NCBI GenBank assembly: GCA_041488095.1
Contig: JBGPOP010000002.1
Span: forward strand, 62,001 to 126,000
Direction of reading: 5' to 3'
Length of the DNA: 64,000 nt
Origin: DASYPQ01 sp041488095
Lineage (GTDB): Bacteria > Planctomycetota > UBA1135 > GCA-002686595
The notes beneath the pieces were generated by a model. The model was not told the origin of the DNA. It did no database searches and saw only the letters and a program-made list of their open reading frames with translations. The translations under genes were made by a program, and so were the position numbers. Below, piece after piece: positions 1 through 8,071 of the stretch. Numbering within the stretch: position 1 is the first letter of the stretch; each line of letters opens with the position of its first letter.

Positions 1-1
1 G

Positions 2-3000
2 AACGCGAACGACGCGGGCCTGCTCTACTCGACCATGCCCTACAGCTTCGTCACGCGCGACACCTACGATCTCGAGCTGCGCGCGACGGTCGACGCGCCG
101 AGCGGCGCCGAACGATTCTCGCTCGTGCGCGAGGAGGCCGACCTGGTCGTGCCGCAGCGCGAGGTGCTGGAGCTGTGGGCGCGTCAGGAGGACTTCGAGG
201 AGGCGCTGCGGCTCGACCTCGAGGCGCCCTGGTGGATGACCGCGCCGAGCGCGACCTCGCGCTGGGACAACGGATCCGCGCCGCCCTCGCGCTTGTGGGC
301 GCACATGGGGACGGCCGAGGGGCAGGCCTACCTGCCCGGCGTCACCGACACCTCCGCGTTCAAGGACCGCGAGTCGCCTCCGACCGCGGAGCACGTGTTC
401 GCATCGCGCGAGGAGGCGGGCTGGATCCAGCTCTGGCCCTCGCGCGTCTCGGAGGCCTCGCAGCGCTTGAAGGACCGTGTGCTGCACTTCGACCACGAGA
501 CGCGCAATCCCGAGGGCCGCTACCTCCCCGACCAGGTCGTCTCGCGCGCGACCGACGACAAGCAGGTCGGCTGGACGGGGATGGCCGGATCACCGCTCCT
601 GCGCCCGCTCTCGCTCTCGATGTGGGTCAAGCCGCGGGCCATCGCGGATGGATTGCTGCTCGACATCGGCGGGACGAGCCACGACACCGACCGCGTTTCG
701 CTCCGGCTCGACGGTCCCGATCTCGTGCTGCGCGTGATCTCCGCCGGCGGCGACCACCCCGACACGCCCCAGAAGGAATGGGGGGAAGCGCGCTTCGCGG
801 TCGCCAAGGGACAGAGCCCGGGCCTGCCGGTCGACGTGTGGAGCCACGTCGAGGTCGACGTGCGCGGCAACCGTCCCGACCAGATCAGCCTGCTCGTCAA
901 CGGCCTCGCGCACGGCGTGCGCACGCCCGGACTGACGCGGCTGACCGCGGCCATCCCGCAGAATGCCGCGATCCTGCCCGTCGAATCGGCGGAGGGATTC
1001 CCGGCGTCCTGCACGGTGCGCCTCGGCAACGAGCTGGTCGAGGTCACCGTCGACAACGGCCAGCTCAGGGCTGCACGCCAGGAGATCGGCGCGTTCGCCG
1101 GCTTCGGCGGACGCATCGCCCGCGACCGGTTCGCGAGCCAGACGACCGACTCGCTCGATGTCCCGGCCGCGCTGGCCCAGACCACGACCGCGCATCCCGC
1201 CGGCACCGCGGTCGAGCTCGCGGGCTACAGCCTGCCGCTCGTCTCCGACGTACCCGCGGGCCAGGGCACGCTGGGTGCTGCGATCGGACCGTTCCGTGTC
1301 GGAAGGCTCGCGGGGGTGGCCCGGGCGAACGGCGCGCCGTTTCCGGGTGACGACATCTCCTTCGCCGGTCTGCTGGGATCCTACCCGGTGGGAACCGGGA
1401 TGGAGGGCGGCCCGAACAGCCAGGTGGGAGCCCTCGTCCTCGAGTGCGCCGACGCGCCCAACGTGGCGCCCGCGGATTTCATGCCGGCCTTCAGCACGAC
1501 CGGGGGCTACGCGATGGTGGTGCAGGTGGTCAAGGACAACGATCCGACCAACAACAAGACGGATGTCGGAACGCAGTTCGGTGGGATCGAGATCATCCGG
1601 TACAGCGGCTACCAGGGGACGACCCTCCTCATGGCTGCGCGCGGCGTCGACCAGGAGCTGCCCGACCTGCGGAACCTCCCGGCCAACCTGGGCGCGAAGA
1701 TCGGCGGGAGGCGCGCGTTCGTCGCGAACTTCACGAGCTGGTGGGTCTCCGACAACCAGGTCATGCAATGGCGCTGCTACGTGATCCCGATCTCGCTCGG
1801 GGTGGCGGGCGCCGACGGCCTGCGCGCGACCGTCCCGGAGGCCAGGAAGGATCGGTCCCGCGTCCTGCAGGTCACCCACGTCCAGGACGCGGAGAAGACG
1901 GAGTGGGTGCGCTACGACCACCAGGACGCGTCGGGCCAGTTCGTGCGCGACGATCCCGAGGCGCTCAGAACCGTGTACGACCGGATCATCTCGCCGATCG
2001 ACCTCAGCCCGCATCAGGGCACGGCCATCGCGGCAGGACCGGGCTCGGAGATGCTCGTCGTCGCGACCCGACCACCCCCGCCGGCGCAATCGTACGGTTC
2101 TCAGTGGCTCCCCGAGATCGGCAAGAGCGAGAACGAGACCCAGGGCCGGAGCTTCTTCTTCAGCTCCTGCGTCTCGGACACGCTGCAGTTCCGCGGGGTC
2201 CTCGGCACCTACTCGCACCAGCACCCGGCCGGGACCCTGGTCCTGCCGGTCTTCAACGTCGAGCTCGGCAGCATCGATTCCGGGCGCCCCGGCCGGCTCG
2301 ACGCGGCGTTCCTGATCGGGGCGGTCTTCGACCACCTGGGCTGGCCGGTGCACGTCCACCGCGCGCACATCCCCGCGAACAATCTCGGAGCTCGCCAGTG
2401 GAAGCAGCCGGATCTTCAGACGCTCACGGCAGTCTCCGCAGGCGAGCTGGTGTCCGCGCAGAAGATCTTCCTTCGAGACTCGATCTTCGTCGGGCTCCAA
2501 GCGCGCGCTCCCGAGCCGATGCGGCCCGGCACGGTCGATCCGAGCGGCGCCACGAACATCAACGACACGCGCGCGATCACGCGCCTGTGCTGCTTCCCCT
2601 CCGGCGAGCGGCCGCGGATGGTCTCCAGGATGGCCGTCGGCGGCGGCTTCGACGGGCAGCAGAGCGGAGCCGTGCCCTCGGCGGTGGTCGACGAGATCGT
2701 CTTCGGCGACGCGCAGTTCGGCCGCAAGGCTCCCGGCGATGCCGACACGCTCGCGGGCGCGAGCTTCGTGCTCAACACGGAGGTCGCCGAGGAGCAGCTG
2801 CAGATCCAGGTCCTCCCCAAGGCGCTGCGCACCGCGAGGGGCGACTACGGCCTGAACTACGAGTTCCTCGGGGAGACGCCCCAGGATGCGGGGCTGCTCC
2901 GGATCGGCGAGGAGATCCTGTGCTACGACCACCGCGACCCGACCACGGGCGACATCGCCGTCGCGCCGGGCGGCCGCGGACTCCTCGGCACCCGCCCCCA

Positions 3001-3721
3001 GCCGCATCACACGACCGAGCCGGTGACGTTCCTCGAGCACCACGCGGTCACCTTCCTCGCCGGAGGACTCGCTGCGGGCGACGCGACGATCTCCGTGGCG
3101 AGCACCGAGGACTTCCCGCCCGACGGCACGGTGCTCATCGGCTCCGAGCTCATCCACTACACGCACATCCGGGACGCCGCGCTCGAGATGCCGCGCGCCT
3201 CCTCCGTTCCCGGCAAGATGGACCACAAGGGCGACGGCCTCTTCCGCGGGCGCTACGGCACGCTCGCCGCCGGCCACGCGCAGGGCGAGCCGGTGATCCT
3301 CTTCCCCTTCCGCTACTGGGACCGCTGGCAGAGCCGCGCCGACGCGCCCGAGCTCTCCTACTTCACGCTGTCGATCGACCAGCCTTCGGCCTACTGGGGC
3401 TCGTGCTTCTTCTTCAAGGACGATACGGAGTCGGGTCAGATCGGCATCCTCGAGAAGACCGACCCCGAGGCGCCCTGGGACGCCGACCCGGAGACGGACA
3501 AGCGGCTGCACCTCTACTGGAAGGGCGACGTCGAGGGCAAGCCGATCCCCATTGGCAGGCAGTCCGACCGCATCGATTGGCGCGTGTTCGTGAAGTATGC
3601 ACCCGGCGCCTTCGATCTGAAGACCGGGCTCGGGCACGGATGGAAGGAGACGCCGCGCCTCACGCGCTTCGGGGCCTTCTACTTCGGGCCGGGCATGGTC
3701 CTCTCGAGCGTGGAGCGATGA
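2..3721 (+). CDS. Giant LamG-like repeat protein, 5' end outside window
   Basis: The reading frame is open from base 2, so the gene almost certainly begins upstream; the first ATG inside the window (35) is internal. At least 1,239 residues are visible. Counting from that ATG, residues about 190-300 look like a LamG/concanavalin A-like beta-sandwich (SMWVKPRAIADG, then VDVWSHVEVDVRG). A beta module recurs near residues 322-390, 950-1000 and 1015-1090: a strand of the type IGxExxxY followed by RGxxGT, a His and G-x-P-V. A similar module occurs in the next gene. The stop overlaps the next start (ATGA), so translation is probably coupled. No function can be named. The position before two pseudopilin-like genes suggests an exported or surface protein connected with a type II secretion or pilus-like assembly, which is inference only. 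Confidence 0.75.
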   Translation, partial: NANDAGLLYSTMPYSFVTRDTYDLELRATVDAPSGAERFSLVREEADLVVPQREVLELWARQEDFEEALRLDLEAPWWMTAPSATSRWDNGSAPPSRLWAHMGTAEGQAYLPGVTDTSAFKDRESPPTAEHVFASREEAGWIQLWPSRVSEASQRLKDRVLHFDHETRNPEGRYLPDQVVSRATDDKQVGWTGMAGSPLLRPLSLSMWVKPRAIADGLLLDIGGTSHDTDRVSLRLDGPDLVLRVISAGGDHPDTPQKEWGEARFAVAKGQSPGLPVDVWSHVEVDVRGNRPDQISLLVNGLAHGVRTPGLTRLTAAIPQNAAILPVESAEGFPASCTVRLGNELVEVTVDNGQLRAARQEIGAFAGFGGRIARDRFASQTTDSLDVPAALAQTTTAHPAGTAVELAGYSLPLVSDVPAGQGTLGAAIGPFRVGRLAGVARANGAPFPGDDISFAGLLGSYPVGTGMEGGPNSQVGALVLECADAPNVAPADFMPAFSTTGGYAMVVQVVKDNDPTNNKTDVGTQFGGIEIIRYSGYQGTTLLMAARGVDQELPDLRNLPANLGAKIGGRRAFVANFTSWWVSDNQVMQWRCYVIPISLGVAGADGLRATVPEARKDRSRVLQVTHVQDAEKTEWVRYDHQDASGQFVRDDPEALRTVYDRIISPIDLSPHQGTAIAAGPGSEMLVVATRPPPPAQSYGSQWLPEIGKSENETQGRSFFFSSCVSDTLQFRGVLGTYSHQHPAGTLVLPVFNVELGSIDSGRPGRLDAAFLIGAVFDHLGWPVHVHRAHIPANNLGARQWKQPDLQTLTAVSAGELVSAQKIFLRDSIFVGLQARAPEPMRPGTVDPSGATNINDTRAITRLCCFPSGERPRMVSRMAVGGGFDGQQSGAVPSAVVDEIVFGDAQFGRKAPGDADTLAGASFVLNTEVAEEQLQIQVLPKALRTARGDYGLNYEFLGETPQDAGLLRIGEEILCYDHRDPTTGDIAVAPGGRGLLGTRPQPHHTTEPVTFLEHHAVTFLAGGLAAGDATISVASTEDFPPDGTVLIGSELIHYTHIRDAALEMPRASSVPGKMDHKGDGLFRGRYGTLAAGHAQGEPVILFPFRYWDRWQSRADAPELSYFTLSIDQPSAYWGSCFFFKDDTESGQIGILEKTDPEAPWDADPETDKRLHLYWKGDVEGKPIPIGRQSDRIDWRVFVKYAPGAFDLKTGLGHGWKETPRLTRFGAFYFGPGMVLSSVER

Positions 3722-4830
3722 GAACGCGCGCGCAGCCTCGCGGTGGACGGGCGGGACTGACCCTGGTCGAGCTGCTCCTCGCGCTCGGGATCTTCGCCTT
3801 CCTCGTGCTCGCCGTCTTCCAGATCCTCGAACGCTCCCTCTCCCTGTGGCGACGGGCCGAGACCCGCCGGAGCCTGCTCGCGCAGGCCGCCACCGTCTCC
3901 GACCTGCTCGCGCACGACCTCTCCGGACTCGAGGGCGGAGCCCGCGGCGACCTCCTCGCCGAGTGGGTGACCTTCGACACCGACGGCGACGGCGTCGCGG
4001 AGAGCAAGTGGCCGCGCCTGCGCTTCGTGCGCCAAGCCTCGGCCGCGGATGTCGAGCGCCTGCCGGGTGACAGGCCAGATCAACCCGAGGCGGTCGCGCG
4101 GGCGCCCGCGCCGGTCCGCGCCGGCGAAGGCCTCACGGAGGTCGTGTGGCTCGTCGTCCCGGCCTCGCTCACCGACAAGGACGCGCGCGCCGAGGGCGTG
4201 CTGTGGCGCGGCGAGCGCCTCGTCTCCGACCTCGAGACCAAGTCCTTCTTCGCGCCCGACTTCTTCGGCCGCTCGAACCGGCCGCCGGCGGGCGTGACCG
4301 AGGAGGTGGGGGGCGGGCTCCTGTGGATGGGCGTGCTCCTCGCGACGCAGACCTCGGTCGTGCACGACGGCTGGAAGACCGGGCCCGACCTCGATTGCGC
4401 CGCAACCGCGTGGGACGCCTGGTCGCGCGGCCGGCCTGATCCCGATGCGCACCCTTGGAACGAGCCCGGCACGGGCATGCCCCGGGCGCGCGCGCGGCCG
4501 ATCCTGCCGCGGCGCGTGCGCTTCGAGCTCGAGTTCGAGCGCGAGCTCGACCGCAAGAGGCGGACGAGCCTGGCCGAGACGATCGAGGTCGGCGACGCAG
4601 CGCTCCTCGTCGACGACGGCGAGAGGATCCCGCGCGAGGAAGGGTCGTTCGTGCTCCTCGACGCGGAGTGGATGCGCGTCCTCTCGATCGACGGCCGGAG
4701 CGTCTCGGTGAAGCGCGGCGAACGCGGGACGAAGATCGTCGGCCATGCGCGCGGGGCGATGGTCCACTACGGCCTCCGGTTGGTCCGCGAGGTGCCGGTG
4801 GCGACGTACCGCGAGGACTGGAACCTGTGA
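3718..4830 (+). CDS. Pseudopilin-like protein, GspJ/PulJ type
   Basis: This 370-residue protein begins with a short basic leader followed by a class III prepilin signal, GLTLVELLLALGIF, with the +5 Glu and a long hydrophobic helix (residues about 14-38). That is the type IV pilin/pseudopilin methylation motif cut by PilD/GspO. The length exceeds a normal GspJ (about 200 residues). The extra C-terminal part (nt about 4587-4775) contains DAEWMRVLSIDG and KRGERGT followed by a His and Gly, the same module style as in the preceding giant protein. The ATG at 3718 overlaps the upstream stop, and the gene's stop overlaps the next GTG, so the three genes look like one operon. It is probably a minor, tip-type pseudopilin. 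Confidence 0.8.
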   Translation: MRTRAQPRGGRAGLTLVELLLALGIFAFLVLAVFQILERSLSLWRRAETRRSLLAQAATVSDLLAHDLSGLEGGARGDLLAEWVTFDTDGDGVAESKWPRLRFVRQASAADVERLPGDRPDQPEAVARAPAPVRAGEGLTEVVWLVVPASLTDKDARAEGVLWRGERLVSDLETKSFFAPDFFGRSNRPPAGVTEEVGGGLLWMGVLLATQTSVVHDGWKTGPDLDCAATAWDAWSRGRPDPDAHPWNEPGTGMPRARARPILPRRVRFELEFERELDRKRRTSLAETIEVGDAALLVDDGERIPREEGSFVLLDAEWMRVLSIDGRSVSVKRGERGTKIVGHARGAMVHYGLRLVREVPVATYREDWNL

Positions 4831-5420
4831 GCGGAATACGGTACCAGGTACGTTCTTCCGCGCTTCGTGCCGAGCCTCAGCGTGCGTCGAGTTCTTCCGA
4901 AAAGCGCGGAAGAACGGACCTGGTACCGTATTCCCGCGCCGGCTTCACCATCATCGAGGTGCTCGTCGCCCTCGCGATCCTCCTGTTCGGCATGACCGCC
5001 GTGCTCGGGATGCTGACCTTCGGCGCGGCGCTCACGCGCACGGCGCTGCTGCGCACGTCGGCGGCCTCGGCCTCGCACGCGGTCGTGGCGGACCTCGAAG
5101 AGACGCTCTTCCCGATGGTCGGCGGGCTGCAGGAGGCGGAGGCCGGGGTCGGCGAGGCCGGGCCGCCTGTCGAGGTGAAGGAGCGATCGCTCCCGGGCAT
5201 GCCCGACCTGGTCTACTCCGCGCACGCGCGCGAGAACCCCAAGCGACCCCTCGAGTACCGCGTCGACGTCGAGATGTCCTGGAAGTCCGCCGGCGTGCGG
5301 CGCGAGATGAGCTTCTCCACCCTGCTCGTGCGCGAGATCCCCTTCGGCGAGCGCCTGCGCCAGCGTTTCGTGGAGAACAAGGGGGCGCCACCCCCGCCGT
5401 CGATCCCGGTCGGCCGGTGA
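4827..5420 (+). CDS. Pseudopilin-like protein with repeat-derived leader
   Basis: This 197-residue protein carries the prepilin methylation motif RAGFTIIEVLVALAILLFG at residues 36-54, with the conserved Glu, followed by an Ala-rich helix and a small globular domain. It resembles GspI/GspV or PilV-type minor pseudopilins. The leader is unusually long (about 37 residues), because bases 4833-4934 are a palindromic element read straight through in frame (34 codons). Removing it would leave VS-RAGFTIIEV, a leader of normal length. GTG at 4827 is chosen because it overlaps the upstream stop (GTGA), as other genes here do; there is no later start before the hydrophobic core. Whether the long leader is tolerated by the prepilin peptidase cannot be seen. 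Confidence 0.78.
   Translation: MSGIRYQVRSSALRAEPQRASSSSEKRGRTDLVPYSRAGFTIIEVLVALAILLFGMTAVLGMLTFGAALTRTALLRTSAASASHAVVADLEETLFPMVGGLQEAEAGVGEAGPPVEVKERSLPGMPDLVYSAHARENPKRPLEYRVDVEMSWKSAGVRREMSFSTLLVREIPFGERLRQRFVENKGAPPPPSIPVGR
4833..4934. repeat. Palindromic REP/MITE-like element inside coding sequence
   Basis: Arms at 4833-4865 and 4902-4934 are 33 nt each and are inverted copies with a single mismatch; both contain ACGGTACC and GTTCTTCCGCGC. The 36-nt loop contains a further GTTCTTCCG (4891-4899) that can also pair with the right arm. The size and shape fit REP elements mobilised by Y1 (RAYT-type) transposases, but no transposase is in the window. The total of 102 nt keeps the host gene in frame. 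Confidence 0.85.
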
Positions 5421-5466
5421 GGAAGTTGCCAATCGCCGCGAGATCGTCGACAGTGAGGAACACGCC

Positions 5467-7005
5467 ATGAGGACCCTGATCGCCGCCTGCCTCTCCGCTG
5501 CCCTCCTGTTCCCGCGCGCGGGGGCGCAACAGCCCGCCTCCGGCGTTCAGGCCTCGCTCGGCCAGCCGCTGCTCCTGCACCTGCGCGACGGGCGCGTGCA
5601 GTGGGGCGCGATCCAGTCGCACGACCCCGACGGGTTCGTGTTCGCGCGCCTGGACAACGGCGGGATCGCGCGACTGCCCTGGAGCCTGCTCGATCCCGTG
5701 CAGGAGCGGGACCTCAAGCTCCAGTTCGGCTACGTCGACCTGAGCGGCGACGAGGTCCTGATCGACGCCGACCGCATCGTGACGACCGACGGGACCGAGT
5801 TCATCGGCCGCATCGTCGATCGCACGGCCGACTCGATCCTCCTGAAGACCGCCAGCGCGACCCTCGCGATCCGCAAGGACCGGATCGGTGGCGCGTCGAC
5901 GACCGTGCAGGTGCGCGCGCTCGAGGTGTTCAGCCGCCAGGAGCTCTACGACCAGCAGGTGCTCGCTCATCCGCCCGCCGACGCGGCCGGGCACTTCGCG
6001 CTCGGACAGTACTGCGAGCGCATCCTCGATTTCCCCCATGCGCTGGAGCACTACCGCAAGGCGTCCGAAGCCGACCCGGGCTTCCGGACGGCGGACGTCC
6101 AGCTCGCGGTGGCCCGCGCGACCGAGAAGGCCAAGAACCAGGACCAGCTCGACTACCTGGAGGACGTCGAGTCCGAGCTCCACAAGGGGCACTACGACAA
6201 GGCCCTCACCAAGGCCGACGCCTTCCAGACGAAGTTCCCGGGCAGCCCCCTGATCCCCGACGCCCGGAAGAAGCACGACCGCATCGTCAAGGCCCGCGAC
6301 CGCGACATCGCCGATCGCGTGGCGCGGCTGTGGATCACCAGGGCCGAGAAGCTGGCGCACAAGGCGGCACTCGAGATGACCTTCGAGCAGGCCCTCGCCT
6401 ATGTCGCGGAGCCCATGAAGCAGGAGCTGCTCGACTCGGTCGTCAAGGAGGCGCAGAAGATCTCCAAGGAAGCGACGCCGGACACGGTGCGCCAGATGTG
6501 GGCCTCGCGGAAGAAGGTCCACTGGTACCGCGGGTCCTACGGCCTGGGCACCTGGCTCCTCGGCAAGGAGGCGGCGCTCAAGGGGATGGACGCGGAGAAG
6601 GACAAGAAGGACAAGGACAAGAAGCCGGACACCGAGGTCGACAAGCAGCGCGCCGACCTCGAGAAGAAGATCAAGCAGTTCCTCCAGAACCAGGAGATGG
6701 CGCGCAAGGCGCAGAGCAAGGACGAGCGGAAGGAGGACCGCGAGGGCTTCTGGAAGGAGTTCCCGTCCATGTCGAAGGAGCAGTGGCTGCTGGCCAACTT
6801 CGTCGAGAACTCCGGGGAGTTCGAGGTCGCCAAGCGGCCCAACCTCGACAACTGCCCCGACTGCGGAGGCAAGGGCCTGCGCGAGATCGCGGTTGCCGGC
6901 TCCAACGTGGCCAAGAGCATGGTGGGCAAGGGCCAGATCGGCACCACCGTGGAGTGCCCGATCTGCCACGGCGTCGGCAGGATCCGGCGCATCGCCTACC
7001 GCTGA
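5467..7005 (+). CDS. Secreted TPR protein with C-terminal DnaJ-like zinc ribbon
   Basis: The 512-residue product starts with a clear Sec signal peptide (MRTLIAACLSAALLFPRAGAQ). Residues about 35-150 form two SH3-like beta segments (LLLHLRDGRVQWG, TTDGTEFIGRIVDR). A TPR-like helical part follows (ALGQYCERILDFPHALEHYR), then a Lys/Glu/Asp-rich charged stretch around residues 375-425. The C-terminus has two CxxCxGxG-type knuckles, CPDCGGKG and CPICHGVG, spaced like half of a DnaJ zinc finger. Start: ATG preceded by GAGGA. The function is unknown; a scaffold or folding-linked envelope protein is possible. The next gene encodes a PPIC-type isomerase lipoprotein, which fits an envelope folding context. 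Confidence 0.7.
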   Translation: MRTLIAACLSAALLFPRAGAQQPASGVQASLGQPLLLHLRDGRVQWGAIQSHDPDGFVFARLDNGGIARLPWSLLDPVQERDLKLQFGYVDLSGDEVLIDADRIVTTDGTEFIGRIVDRTADSILLKTASATLAIRKDRIGGASTTVQVRALEVFSRQELYDQQVLAHPPADAAGHFALGQYCERILDFPHALEHYRKASEADPGFRTADVQLAVARATEKAKNQDQLDYLEDVESELHKGHYDKALTKADAFQTKFPGSPLIPDARKKHDRIVKARDRDIADRVARLWITRAEKLAHKAALEMTFEQALAYVAEPMKQELLDSVVKEAQKISKEATPDTVRQMWASRKKVHWYRGSYGLGTWLLGKEAALKGMDAEKDKKDKDKKPDTEVDKQRADLEKKIKQFLQNQEMARKAQSKDERKEDREGFWKEFPSMSKEQWLLANFVENSGEFEVAKRPNLDNCPDCGGKGLREIAVAGSNVAKSMVGKGQIGTTVECPICHGVGRIRRIAYR

Positions 7006-7030
7006 GCGCGGCGCCGTCGATGCCCTGGCC

Positions 7031-8029
7031 ATGACCGCCCACCCTCTCGCGCATCCGCCCGCGCGCCCGGCCGCGGCGTCGAGCCTCGTCCTCGCGCTGG
7101 CCGCCTGCGGGGCCATGCCCAACCCGCCCACGCCCGTCCGGTCGGCGCCGGCGCCCGCGGCTCCGCCGAGCAATCCCCATCCCGCTTCCCCCGCATCCGC
7201 GAGTGGCTCGCAGGGCGAGTCCGCGAAGACGGCCTCGTCCGGCCTCCCCGTCGCGCGCGTTGCGGGCCGCGAGATCGACGCGTCGGAGCTGCTCGCGCTG
7301 TGGCTCCACCAGGACAGCCTGCAGGTGCTCGAGAGCCTCGATCACCTCGTGCTCGGCCGGCTCGTGCTGGCCGAAGCTGCGCGGCTCTCGGTGCGGGTCG
7401 AGCCCGAGAAGTCCGAGAAGGCCTACCAGGAAGCGGTGGCTGCGATCGAGAAGACGATCAGCGGGAAGCGCCCGGGCGTGACGCTCGACCGCTACGTCGA
7501 CGAGGCGCTCGGGCTCGACCCCGTGCGCTACCGGGAGTACCTGCGCGACGAGGCGCTGCGCGGCCTGCTCGCGGAGCGCGTCGTGCGCGCGTGGGTGCTG
7601 CAGAGCGAGCGCTCCGAGATCCGCGTGATCGCCGTGAAGACCGAGGAGGACTCGAGCAAGGTGCGCGACGCGCTCGCGACCGGCGAGGCCTTCGAGGACG
7701 TGGCGCGGAGGCTGTCGGCGGACTCCTCGGCCAAGGACGGCGGGAGCGTGCCCTCGGTCGTGCGCGGGGACACCCCGATCGCGCGCATGTCGTTCCAGAC
7801 CGAGATCGGGAAGGTCGGCGGGCCGCAGTACGAGAAGGGCGCCTGGCTGTTCGTGAAGGTCGAGGCGCGGCCCGAGCCGTTGAAGGGGGAGTGGGTGGAT
7901 ATCGCCGCGGCGGTCGAGAGGAGCCTGTCCGAGCACCCGGTCGCCGACCTGGAGGTCTCGCAGTGGAAGCCGGTGATGGTCGCGCGCTATGGCGTCGACA
8001 TCCGGCCGCTGATGAAGCTCGTCGAATAG
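7031..8029 (+). CDS. PPIC-type peptidyl-prolyl isomerase lipoprotein
   Basis: The 332-residue product starts MTAHPLAH and has a hydrophobic stretch ending in the lipobox LAAC (Cys about residue 28), so it is probably a lipoprotein. A Pro/Ala/Ser-rich linker follows. The middle (about 75-190) is helical and resembles the SurA/PrsA N-terminal chaperone region. Residues about 195-285 match a parvulin domain: IRVIAVKTEEDSSKV, FEDVARRLSADSSAKDGG, then GPQYEKGAWLFVKVEA. PrsA/SurA-type proteins help outer-membrane or secreted proteins fold. Upstream frame extensions lack the signal peptide arrangement, so ATG 7031 is the likely start. Some canonical parvulin active-site residues appear weak, so catalytic activity is uncertain. 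Confidence 0.72.
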   Translation: MTAHPLAHPPARPAAASSLVLALAACGAMPNPPTPVRSAPAPAAPPSNPHPASPASASGSQGESAKTASSGLPVARVAGREIDASELLALWLHQDSLQVLESLDHLVLGRLVLAEAARLSVRVEPEKSEKAYQEAVAAIEKTISGKRPGVTLDRYVDEALGLDPVRYREYLRDEALRGLLAERVVRAWVLQSERSEIRVIAVKTEEDSSKVRDALATGEAFEDVARRLSADSSAKDGGSVPSVVRGDTPIARMSFQTEIGKVGGPQYEKGAWLFVKVEARPEPLKGEWVDIAAAVERSLSEHPVADLEVSQWKPVMVARYGVDIRPLMKLVE

Positions 8030-8071
8030 GTCGTCCGGCACCCGGACCGCTCCTCAGCCCGCTGCCGTCCA

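Noticed and set aside
590..3637. Long reading frame on the minus strand opposite the giant protein
   Set aside because: High GC gives long antisense frames. Its translation is low-complexity Arg/Ala/Gly/Asp-rich with no domain, while the plus frame shows a LamG-like domain. Many similar antisense frames were discarded for the same reason.
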